DNA of 6,811 nt from Bdellovibrionales bacterium (GTDB lineage: Bacteria > Bdellovibrionota > Bdellovibrionia > Bdellovibrionales > UBA1609), in NCBI GenBank assembly GCA_020434645.1, contig JAGRAK010000110.1, forward strand, positions 1-6,811. The letters run 5' to 3'. The notes under the pieces were generated by a model. It was given only the letters and a program-made list of their open reading frames with translations. It did no database searches and had not been told where the DNA came from. The position numbers and the translations under genes were made by a program. Below are positions 1 through 6,340 of the stretch, one piece after another (positions within the stretch are counted from its first letter, which is position 1; each line of letters opens with the position of its first letter).

Positions 1-666
1 GTTATCTGGCCCCAAAGTGAATGAGGGTTGAGCCGAGCTGAGATCAACTGTCGGTGCAGCCTTCCAGTCGGCAACAGATAAGCGAGCGGCTTTTCCCATT
101 TCGCTTGCGCCCACTTTTGATGTGTAAGAGTAGTGAAAAAATACTGTGACAGCCGGTATGGCTATAAGAAAATACAAGATAGATTTGCCGCTAGAAAAAG
201 CTTCTGTGAAATACTGCCTTGAGGTTCGGCTGTCGGCTTCTTGCGATTTATATATTAAGGCAAAGGCGATAAAACTAGTAAGGTATGTGCCCATACAAAA
301 AAGGCAGAAAGAGCCAATAAAAAATGTAGAAATGCTGCCCATAACTACAGATGTTGCAGCAACAAGGCCAGAGAGCCACAAGGTGTAGCGACCTTGGCGG
401 GCTGGATCGCTCGTCCAGCCTAGAATCCAGCCCATAATAAGAATAGCTAAAACGGCGTTGGTCGCAGCCCCCCATAGTGCAATGGGAATTCCAAAAACTG
501 CAGAAAACGAACTTGCTGTTACAGTGTCGCAATTAAAAAGATCATTGACGTTACATAGACTTTCTCCGGTGAGTAGTCCGAAATTCAGCTGATAATAGTG
601 AAGGGCAAGATATATGTGGAGACCTATGGCGACAGAAACGGATAGTAGGGCGGCTTTTAGCTTCAT
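1..666 (-). CDS. VKOR-family disulfide-bond oxidoreductase, probable VKOR-DsbA fusion, 3' end outside window
   Basis: A minus-strand frame is open without a stop from an ATG at 666 to the left edge (222 codons seen). The protein is hydrophobic with about five membrane segments (roughly residues 5-25, 55-80, 95-118, 121-139, 162-178). It carries the VKOR hallmarks: a loop cysteine pair C38 and C46, eight apart as in human VKOR, followed by serines at 52-53 and the FGIP/LWG segment (58-66), and the membrane CxxC C121-L-F-C124. In this family the CxxC reduces quinone and the loop pair passes oxidising equivalents to a DsbA-like partner, replacing DsbB. After the last membrane segment the chain leaves the membrane and ends at the edge in SFTLGPDN, the kind of sequence that usually precedes a fused thioredoxin/DsbA domain, so a VKOR-DsbA fusion is inferred. 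The start is supported by GGAG at 672-675, five bases upstream, and by a promoter just beyond. Confidence 0.88.
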   Translation of the reverse strand, partial: MKLKAALLSVSVAIGLHIYLALHYYQLNFGLLTGESLCNVNDLFNCDTVTASSFSAVFGIPIALWGAATNAVLAILIMGWILGWTSDPARQGRYTLWLSGLVAATSVVMGSISTFFIGSFCLFCMGTYLTSFIAFALIYKSQEADSRTSRQYFTEAFSSGKSILYFLIAIPAVTVFFHYSYTSKVGASEMGKAARLSVADWKAAPTVDLSSAQPSFTLGPDN

Positions 667-697
667 AACTTCTCCATGAGTAAGGCGTGACTCAAAC

Positions 698-726
698 ATT
701 AAAAAGGCATACCCTTTTCATGTCAA
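698..726 (-). promoter_or_regulatory. sigma70-type promoter of the VKOR gene
   Basis: Read on the minus strand, a perfect -35 box TTGACA (721-726) is followed by a 17-base spacer and a -10 box TTTAAT (698-703, five of six consensus bases). Transcription should begin near 690-692, giving a leader of about 25 bases that contains the GGAG ribosome site of the VKOR gene. The fit in sequence, spacing and position is good, but no start site has been measured. Confidence 0.65.
702..718. repeat. perfect 6-bp inverted repeat between the VKOR -10 and -35 boxes
   Basis: AAAAGG (702-707), a five-base centre CATAC and CCTTTT (713-718) form a perfect dyad. It fills most of the VKOR promoter spacer and overlaps the edge of the -10 box, a usual place for an operator. 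It could equally be a small hairpin in a transcript leading into the GYF gene. The arms are short and A/T-rich, so chance is possible. Confidence 0.35.
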
Positions 727-739
727 GGGAGGTCTATTT

Positions 740-2380
740 TTGTCTCTATGGTATTACCTGGTGAAGGGGCAGCCGCAAGGGCCTGTAACACTAGATGAAA
801 TTAAAAGAGAGATTGCCGCAAACAGGTTGGGTGCTAAGGATTTGCTATATCAAGATCATGATACCCGGTGGCGAGAGGCTAGAAGTTTTGCTGAATTAAG
901 TGGGCACTTTGAGGTTGTGAGTTCGCAAGATGGCTGGGTGCTTCTTGTCCGTAAGTTAGATGGCTCTGGTTATCGTCAGCGCGGCCCTTTTTCAGATCAA
1001 CAGATTATAAGTTTATTGAAAAATGGGGAGATCTCTTTCACCGATTATGTATGGCGTAAGGGTTTAAAGGAGTGGTATAAAATTTTAGCGCTACCTGAAT
1101 TTAACCAAGCATTTGCGGCTAAAGAAAAAATCTTGCCGCCATTGCCCGTTGAACCTGAGTTAACTGTCGATTTGTCTGAAATTACAATGAAGCTGCCGAT
1201 GCCAGAAGACAGCGAAGAAACTGTGCCAAATAAGGCAATGCCTGTCGAAGAGAAGCGATCTGATTTAAAGCCTGAAATTAAAAAGCATATTGTCAGGACT
1301 AAGAAAAAGAAAAAAGGCGATGAGGGCGTAGCTCGCCGAGTAGGAATTGTAAATTACTATTTAAGTTTAAATCACGTCTATAGAACTCTGTTTGTTGTGG
1401 GCGTGATTCTGGTTTTGGGCTCGCTGCTCACTGTAGTTACGTATTTTTCTACGTATATAGATAGAAAGAACTTCAACTTAAAAAATCCTCAAGGGTCTTT
1501 TGTAACGTCAAATTTAAAAACTGAGCCTCATGATCATGCGACTGCTCGACTAGAGCCAGACGAATCGTCGAGATCGGCAAAACCCTCGATACCAGAGAAA
1601 GTTGTGGAGCCGCCAAATTCTAAAAAGACTACGCCTGCGCCAGCTCCGAAAGTTGAAGAGCGAGTGGCGCCGACTTACTTAAAATATGCTAAAATTGCGG
1701 AGGGCGAAGAAAACGCAAAGTTAAAAATCATTTCAAATGCAAGTTCTCATTTTTCAATTTATGTGATTTTCACAGGTCTTGCGGGGCAGGTGCTGGACGC
1801 GAAAAGTATTCAGAAGAAAATTAAACTTCCAAAAAGTGTAGATGAAAGAGTGATAAATTTAGCCACGTCGGGGTTGCCTCCGGGGTCATATTCAATATCA
1901 ATTGAATCACAGGAGCTTAAAGTTAAGACTGATTTTGATTATGCGACAAAAAGCGCTGATTTTAAAAAAAAATTGAATCACCAGAGAAAATTACTGACCT
2001 ACTATCATAATGAAGAGCGCCAAAGTTTTATCAAGACGGTTTCTAGACTAGAGAAAGAGGCATTTAAGCTTGCTCAAAATGTAGAAAATGCCTCGAGCTT
2101 AAACTCTTGGTCTGGTTTTTATAAATCTTGGCGTAAAAATTTTGAGAGAATACAAAATCCGAATATTAAAAAAATATCCAGCCGAAATCGCAATACTTTT
2201 GTGCATGCCGAGATGTGGTATCAATTAAAAGACTTGCAGAAAACTTTAGATCAAGAAGCTAAATCTGTGAATCGGGCAAAATCAAAAGGCCAGTCAATAG
2301 AGGCTGGAGGGATTAAGACCGCAGCACTCAGTCTTACAAAATTAAAAGAGAGAATGCTGCGCGAGTCTCTTTGGCGTTAG
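740..2380 (+). CDS. tandem GYF-domain single-pass membrane protein
   Basis: This 546-residue protein has two GYF_2-type domains in its cytoplasmic N-terminus. The first (about 3-52) shows WYY (4-6), GQPQGP (10-15) and W44; the second (about 66-121) shows RGPF (81-84), VW (104-105) and W112. A variable linker with a lysine cluster (K198-K202 region) leads to one membrane helix (about 217-239). Beyond it are a proline-rich spacer (about 285-315), a probable beta-sandwich (about 322-405, with LPPGSYSISI at 389-398) and a basic helical tail (407-546, possibly coiled coil). GYF domains bind proline-rich peptides or partner proteins, so this may link a cytoplasmic partner to the envelope, as GYF-bearing gliding-machine proteins do in Myxococcus; its actual role is unknown. 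The start is TTG at 740, set by GGGAGG (727-732) seven bases upstream; the ATG at 720 is out of frame. No clear promoter of its own was found. It diverges from the VKOR gene. Confidence 0.85.
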   Translation: MSLWYYLVKGQPQGPVTLDEIKREIAANRLGAKDLLYQDHDTRWREARSFAELSGHFEVVSSQDGWVLLVRKLDGSGYRQRGPFSDQQIISLLKNGEISFTDYVWRKGLKEWYKILALPEFNQAFAAKEKILPPLPVEPELTVDLSEITMKLPMPEDSEETVPNKAMPVEEKRSDLKPEIKKHIVRTKKKKKGDEGVARRVGIVNYYLSLNHVYRTLFVVGVILVLGSLLTVVTYFSTYIDRKNFNLKNPQGSFVTSNLKTEPHDHATARLEPDESSRSAKPSIPEKVVEPPNSKKTTPAPAPKVEERVAPTYLKYAKIAEGEENAKLKIISNASSHFSIYVIFTGLAGQVLDAKSIQKKIKLPKSVDERVINLATSGLPPGSYSISIESQELKVKTDFDYATKSADFKKKLNHQRKLLTYYHNEERQSFIKTVSRLEKEAFKLAQNVENASSLNSWSGFYKSWRKNFERIQNPNIKKISSRNRNTFVHAEMWYQLKDLQKTLDQEAKSVNRAKSKGQSIEAGGIKTAALSLTKLKERMLRESLWR

Positions 2381-2390
2381 CTTGCGCCAG

Positions 2391-2429
2391 TGGCGCTAGC
2401 CAAAAGCTCATGGCTTTTAGCTAGTGGCC
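2391..2429. terminator. imperfect hairpin between the convergent GYF and HU genes, possible bidirectional terminator
   Basis: Arms 2391-2407 and 2413-2429 pair around a five-base loop: AAAAGC with GCTTTT, then a C-A mismatch, then CTAGC-type pairing, one G-U pair and weak outer pairs. The hairpin lies in the 53-bp gap between two convergent stops, where a shared terminator is expected. No T-run follows on either strand, so a classic intrinsic terminator is not proven. A second hairpin, GCGCC (2384-2388) with GGCGC (2392-2396), overlaps the left arm and would compete with it. Confidence 0.45.
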
Positions 2430-2433
2430 AAGA

Positions 2434-2727
2434 TTAATTAATAGATTGCGGAACGGGTTCAACAAGAGTTTTAAATTCTTTGCCAGGGCGAAAGCGTGGC
2501 ACACGAGATGCTGGAATAACTATTGTGCTACCAGTTTTAGGGTTACGGCCATTGCGTTGTTTGCGAGAAGCGCGATCGAAAGTGCCAAAACCAACAATTT
2601 TAACTTCGTCGCCAGAAGAAACGGCTTTTTGAATAACTTCGATGGCCGCATCGAGTGCGATCTCAGTTTGTGTTTTTGTCATCTTGGTTCTTTTTGATAC
2701 TCTCTCGATTAACTCTGCTTTGTTCAA
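2434..2727 (-). CDS. HU-family histone-like DNA-binding protein
   Basis: The 97-residue protein matches the HU/IHF family over nearly its whole length. It opens with MNKAELIERVS, continues with the two-helix dimerisation part (about 3-38) and the GFGTF turn (46-50), and has the DNA-binding arm with RxxRNGRNPKTG (55-66). P63 is the proline that intercalates into DNA in this family. The arm closes with VPRFRPGKEF (76-85). HU dimers bend and compact DNA without strong sequence preference and affect replication, recombination and transcription. The tail after about residue 90 is a few residues longer than the usual 90. The pattern fits HU better than IHF, but it cannot be assigned to a specific hup paralogue. 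The start is TTG, fixed by the canonical N-terminus and by AAAGGA (2735-2740) seven bases upstream. The gene has its own promoter and diverges from argS. Confidence 0.95.
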   Translation of the reverse strand: MNKAELIERVSKRTKMTKTQTEIALDAAIEVIQKAVSSGDEVKIVGFGTFDRASRKQRNGRNPKTGSTIVIPASRVPRFRPGKEFKTLVEPVPQSIN

Positions 2728-2771
2728 TGTCGTATCCTTTGTTGAATATGTTTTTGTATTTGGGGACTCGT

Positions 2772-2800
2772 AAAATAATGAGTGTGAGCGGGCTCGTCAA
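2772..2800 (-). promoter_or_regulatory. sigma70-type promoter of the HU gene
   Basis: On the minus strand, TTGACG (2795-2800, five of six consensus -35 bases) is followed by exactly 17 bases and TATTTT (2772-2777) as the -10 box. The start of transcription should fall near 2765, giving a leader of about 37 bases with the AAAGGA ribosome site. A short dyad, GAGC-GG-GCTC (2786-2795), lies in the spacer and touches the -35 box; its importance is unknown. The promoter occupies most of the gap to argS, whose own promoter I could not identify. Confidence 0.6.
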
Positions 2801-2865
2801 GGTTTCTTGCAGATGTTTATGTGAATAGTTTGAAAAGAAAAAAATATACGAGTAAGCTCTTAAAA

Positions 2866-4629
2866 ATGTTGACACCTATAAAAGACAATCTAGCCCGTGA
2901 ATTGGCGCCTGAACTAGGCCTAACTGTAGATAAAATCTATAGCTTATTTGAAATTCCCAAAGAGCTGAGTCATGGGCACCTGTCAGTTCCGCTATTTGTT
3001 TTGGCAAAAGAACTCAAAAAGGCACCACCTGCAATTGCAAAAGAAATGGCCCAAAAACTCTTGACAAAAAATATAGCCATTGTTGATCGCATTGATCCTG
3101 TTGGTGGGTATTTGAATATTCATATTAAAGATGAGTATTTGTTTAATACTATATATCAAGAAGTGCGGACCTCAGGTGTTCAGTTGGGTCACAGCAGTGT
3201 TGGTTCGGGTAAAACTGTAGTGATTGATTACTCCAGCCCGAACGTGGCAAAGCCTATGCATGTGGGTCACTTGAGAGCCTCTATGATAGGTCAAGCCATT
3301 CGAAACCTAGCAGAAACGCAAGGGTATAAAGTAATTGGCCTCAACCATTTGGGTGATTGGGGGGTGCAGTTCGGTAAACTCGCTTATGCCTATAACATGT
3401 GGGGGGCTGAGTACCCCTTTGAATCCGAACCTTTTGAATCTCTATTTAAACTTTATGTGCGTTTTCATGAAGAAGCCGAGAAAAATCCTGAAATTGAAAA
3501 AGAGGGGTCACTCCTATTTAAAAAACTAGAGGAGGGCGATCCTGAGTTGCTAGCACTGTGGAAGCGCTTTGTTGAGATCTCGATGAAGGATTTTGATCGC
3601 CTGTGGTCACGCCTGGGCATGAAGCATGATCTGGTGAGGGGTGAATCCTTCTATAATAGTCGGCTGAAACCCACTGAAGCTCTTTTAGAAGAGAAGGGTT
3701 TGCTAGTTGAGAGTCAGGGAGCCATGGTGGTGAATCTTGATGATGAAAAAATGCCACCTTGTTTGATTCGAAAGTCTGATGGCGCGTCACTCTATGCCAC
3801 GCGTGATTTGGCATCCGCTATATATCGTATTGAAGAATTAAAGGCCGATGTGAGTCTATATGTAGTGGGTTCTGATCAAGCGCTACATTTTAAGCAGGTC
3901 TTTAGCGTGTTGCGTAGAATGGGTTACTCGTGGTGGGATAAATGTCACCATATTAGTTTTGGCATGTATCGATTTAAAGACGTGGGTAAAATGTCGAGCC
4001 GCAAGGGACAGATTATCCGCCTTGAGGATCTTTTAAATAAGGCTGTTGAAATTGTTCGTGAGGTGATTAGGGAAAAAAATCCAAATTTGCCTAATTTTGA
4101 AGCAGTTGCGGAGCAAGTGGCAGTGGGTGCTATTATATTTAACGATCTTGTGAATGATCGCGTACGAGATGTCGATTTTAATTGGGAAAAAGCCTTAAGT
4201 TTTGAAGGCGATAGCGGGCCTTATTTGCAATATGTTCATGTGCGTTGCATGAGTATTTTAAATAAAGCCGGTGTTTCTATTGAAGGTGCAGCCGGAGTGA
4301 GTACTCATGCAAGTGGCACTGTCAATGGCGCGAGAAAACTTCCTGATAAAGTCATCGCGCTTAAGTCTGATGAAGAGCGGGAGCTAATAAAAACATTGAT
4401 GAGCTATGAGATGGTTCTAAGTGAGGCTTATAAAAATTTTAAGCCCAATATTCTAGCTACTTATCTTTTAGAGTTAAGCTCCGCGTTTAACAAATTTTAC
4501 CACAAGCACCGAATCTTAGGTGGTGAAGTTGAGTTTGAATCTTCGCGCTTAGCCTTGGTCTATATCACAAAGCAAGTAATCAAAAGTGGTCTAGGTGTTT
4601 TGAATATCGAAGCTCCAGATGCGATGTAG
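2866..4629 (+). CDS. argS: arginyl-tRNA synthetase
   Basis: This class I synthetase joins arginine to tRNA-Arg in the cytoplasm using ATP. From the ATG at 2866 it is 587 residues, the normal length. An N-terminal tRNA-contact domain (about 1-100) is followed by the catalytic fold with the HIGH-type motif HVGH (132-135), LNHLGDWGVQFG (159-170), YATRDLA (310-316) and the KMSKS loop as KMSSRKG (375-381). The C-terminal helical DALR anticodon-binding domain includes DSGPYLQYVHVR (449-460) and ends in IEAPDAM, so the protein is complete. The start is uncertain: an in-frame GTG at 2821 would add 15 very basic residues, but neither start has a strong ribosome site (a weak GAGTAAG lies at 2850-2856). 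ATG is preferred because the family fold begins near there. The FKBP gene follows after 52 bp on the same strand and may be co-transcribed. Confidence 0.96.
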   Translation: MLTPIKDNLARELAPELGLTVDKIYSLFEIPKELSHGHLSVPLFVLAKELKKAPPAIAKEMAQKLLTKNIAIVDRIDPVGGYLNIHIKDEYLFNTIYQEVRTSGVQLGHSSVGSGKTVVIDYSSPNVAKPMHVGHLRASMIGQAIRNLAETQGYKVIGLNHLGDWGVQFGKLAYAYNMWGAEYPFESEPFESLFKLYVRFHEEAEKNPEIEKEGSLLFKKLEEGDPELLALWKRFVEISMKDFDRLWSRLGMKHDLVRGESFYNSRLKPTEALLEEKGLLVESQGAMVVNLDDEKMPPCLIRKSDGASLYATRDLASAIYRIEELKADVSLYVVGSDQALHFKQVFSVLRRMGYSWWDKCHHISFGMYRFKDVGKMSSRKGQIIRLEDLLNKAVEIVREVIREKNPNLPNFEAVAEQVAVGAIIFNDLVNDRVRDVDFNWEKALSFEGDSGPYLQYVHVRCMSILNKAGVSIEGAAGVSTHASGTVNGARKLPDKVIALKSDEERELIKTLMSYEMVLSEAYKNFKPNILATYLLELSSAFNKFYHKHRILGGEVEFESSRLALVYITKQVIKSGLGVLNIEAPDAM

Positions 4630-4681
4630 TGATAAGCTGTCGCCTAGGAGGCCTGACCCTGAATTTTGAAAAAGGATATAT

Positions 4682-5269
4682 ATGAAAAGTAAAAGTGTTT
4701 TGATTGTAGTGGTGGTGGTGGCACTTGTTCTTGCTGGACTATATTTGGTTTTAAGAGGTGGGCCGGGTATTGGCACTGATCCGGTGAATGAGTTACTTAA
4801 AAAACAGGCTGCTGTTACGAAAAAACCATTGCCTCCGTCACCCACAAATCCTGAAACGGGGGAGGCGCTTCCTGCGCCAGTACGAGAAGCCGAAAGATCG
4901 TGGGGGCCTAATTACTCAGGCATTCAAGTAAAAAAAATGATTCCAAAAGATATTGTATATGGCGAAGGCCAATTAGTAGAAAAAGATTCTGTAGTCGAAA
5001 TTTTGTATTCGGTTTGGGTGTATGATCCGGCCGCTCCTAAAAATCGTGGTATTCAGATCGCAAGGTCAGAGGGTAAACCTTATAAAATTAAACTTGGTCG
5101 TGGTAACCTTCTTGAGGGTTGGGAAATGGGTCTTGTCGGCATGCGCGCAGGTGGCAAGCGTGAACTTTTAATCCCCGGTGATTTGGCTTATGGAGAAGAT
5201 GGGGTAAAAAGTAAAATTCCGCCGAATGCTATTGTTCTAGTTGAGACAGAAGTAAAGAGCGTCAGATAA
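4682..5269 (+). CDS. membrane-anchored FKBP-type peptidyl-prolyl cis-trans isomerase
   Basis: The 195-residue protein starts with MKSK and a strong hydrophobic helix (about 6-24). It has no lipobox cysteine and no clear cleavage site, so it is probably an uncleaved inner-membrane anchor. A proline-rich linker (about 45-66) leads to a periplasmic FKBP domain (about 79-195). Its core is typical: LLEGWEMGLVGM (143-154), AGGKRELLIP (156-165), LAYGE (168-172) and IPPNA (179-183). These enzymes isomerise X-Pro bonds and often act as chaperones for exported proteins. Compared with human FKBP12, Y26, W59 and Y82 correspond to Y108, W147 and Y170, but F36 and D37 appear as I125 and A126, and F99 as V187. 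A proline-containing stretch (about 113-124) also lengthens the loop before that site. Catalysis or FK506 binding may therefore differ from the model enzyme. AAAGGA (4671-4676) lies five bases before the ATG. It is downstream of argS and convergent with the next gene. Confidence 0.9.
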   Translation: MKSKSVLIVVVVVALVLAGLYLVLRGGPGIGTDPVNELLKKQAAVTKKPLPPSPTNPETGEALPAPVREAERSWGPNYSGIQVKKMIPKDIVYGEGQLVEKDSVVEILYSVWVYDPAAPKNRGIQIARSEGKPYKIKLGRGNLLEGWEMGLVGMRAGGKRELLIPGDLAYGEDGVKSKIPPNAIVLVETEVKSVR

Positions 5270-5279
5270 GGGCGTCTTG

Positions 5280-6314
5280 TTACTCCCAGAGAAAATTAAG
5301 TCGAGCGAGGGGATCTTCTGCAGAAATTTTAGTAATGCTTGTGATTTCGCTAGGATCAATTCTAAACATAATAAAAGACTCAAGCTTTCGACCAAAAAAT
5401 ATTTTATGCTTTGAAGCTCTCTTATTGCCAGAAATGATTTTAAGTACATTTGGTGGTGTATTTGTAGGATGTATAAAAGAGGTTCTGTCACCAATTGGTA
5501 AGATATCAAGCCTTGGTATCTCTAGCTCAAATAGATATACAGGTTTATTTTGTTCACTGTGGTGATTGGCAACCGCGATAGAAACTTCTTGAAAATCGCT
5601 AACAGAAATTAAATAGCTATTGTCCGAGTAGTATGTTGATCCATTGCCGTGTGAGTGCGAGTCGTAAGTCTCTTGAAGTTCAAAATCATAGATAGGCCAG
5701 TCATTCAATGTCAGATTTCGTAGAATTCGACTAGTCAGGCCTTGGGTTTTGGCAATGCTTAGCTCGCGATCTGTAAGGGCTATTGCGCGATAAATTCTGG
5801 TGGTGCCAAGATGATTAGAGAATTTTTCTCTTAACTCCCATGGATCAAAGCTCGAGGCTTGTAATTTCTCTTGCTCAAGAAATTCTAAAAATTCAGGGAT
5901 ATGATGCAGAATCCCGATATCAAACATGAGAGGGAGTAGATCAGCGGCATGCTCGCCGAATCTTTTCATGAGCAATTTGTAATTTTCTTTACCGTAAAAT
6001 CTCTTTAAAAACGAAATCATTTTCTTCTGGTCTTGTGAGTGAATTTGCGCGAATTGTTTAATTAGGTCTAAGCGCGTAGAATAATAGGTGTGATGGGGGA
6101 GTCGCAGTTCGTTTGAGTTTATATTTTTAGTATTCAGGCTGAGTGCTTTAACGCATGCACTTTTTCTTGCCCACCTGAATAGATTTGAGATTTTTGCTTC
6201 GGCACTAACGCTAAAGCTGAGGCTTGTGGCGCAAAAAATAAAAGCCAAAATAAACGGCATTCTCAGTCTTAGCTTCAGCTGCAAATGGAGTCTAAATATT
6301 TTTATTAATTTCAT
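5280..6314 (-). CDS. exported protein of unknown function with an ADP-ribosyltransferase-like C-terminal half
   Basis: I do not recognise a firm family. From the ATG at 6314 the protein has 344 residues. It opens with a basic stretch, a hydrophobic core (about 20-34) and a plausible cleavage site after SAEA near residue 40, so export is likely. Residues about 70-165 look mainly helical. The second half has the order of features seen in R-S-E ADP-ribosyltransferases: a strand with IYRA (R176), a strand with YLISVSDFQEVSIAVA (234-249, S237 and S239), YLFELEIP (260-267), and KLESFIMF with E312 before the last strand. This similarity is judged by eye and is tentative. A longer frame could begin at TTG 6365, but it has no ribosome site and would overlap the upstream gene; a later ATG at 6260 is also possible. 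GGAG lies rather far (14 bases) from the chosen ATG. The gene sits 26 bp after the hydrolase gene, probably in one transcript, and ends 10 bp from the FKBP stop. Confidence 0.7.
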   Translation of the reverse strand: MKLIKIFRLHLQLKLRLRMPFILAFIFCATSLSFSVSAEAKISNLFRWARKSACVKALSLNTKNINSNELRLPHHTYYSTRLDLIKQFAQIHSQDQKKMISFLKRFYGKENYKLLMKRFGEHAADLLPLMFDIGILHHIPEFLEFLEQEKLQASSFDPWELREKFSNHLGTTRIYRAIALTDRELSIAKTQGLTSRILRNLTLNDWPIYDFELQETYDSHSHGNGSTYYSDNSYLISVSDFQEVSIAVANHHSEQNKPVYLFELEIPRLDILPIGDRTSFIHPTNTPPNVLKIISGNKRASKHKIFFGRKLESFIMFRIDPSEITSITKISAEDPLARLNFLWE

Positions 6315-6340
6315 GCAAGTCACTATTTCTCCGTAAGCTA

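Noticed and set aside
146..388. Open frame on the plus strand and another minus-strand frame at 275-532
   Set aside because: Both lie over the VKOR gene, which has the conserved cysteines, membrane segments, promoter and ribosome site. Their translations show no recognisable domain.
2446..2697. Plus-strand open frame of 83 codons
   Set aside because: It is the antisense shadow of the HU gene, whose family match is unmistakable.
2821..2865. GTG at 2821 as the argS start
   Set aside because: It has no ribosome site and adds a lysine/arginine-rich stretch not needed for the family fold. It is kept only as a possible alternative.
2663..2875. Minus-strand open frame of 70 codons upstream of HU
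   Set aside because: It overlaps the HU N-terminus, the HU promoter and the argS start, and its translation shows no recognisable domain.
3335..3814. Open frames on both strands inside argS
   Set aside because: They overlap the conserved catalytic part of argS and show no recognisable domain of their own.
4637..4660. Small dyad around GCCTAGGAGGC between argS and the FKBP gene as a terminator
   Set aside because: The stem is only about 4 bp with a bulged extension and no T-run follows, so there is no good reason to separate the two genes.
4591..4845. Minus-strand open frame across the argS-FKBP junction
   Set aside because: It is opposite the argS end and FKBP start, and its content is the complement of the FKBP hydrophobic anchor and linker.
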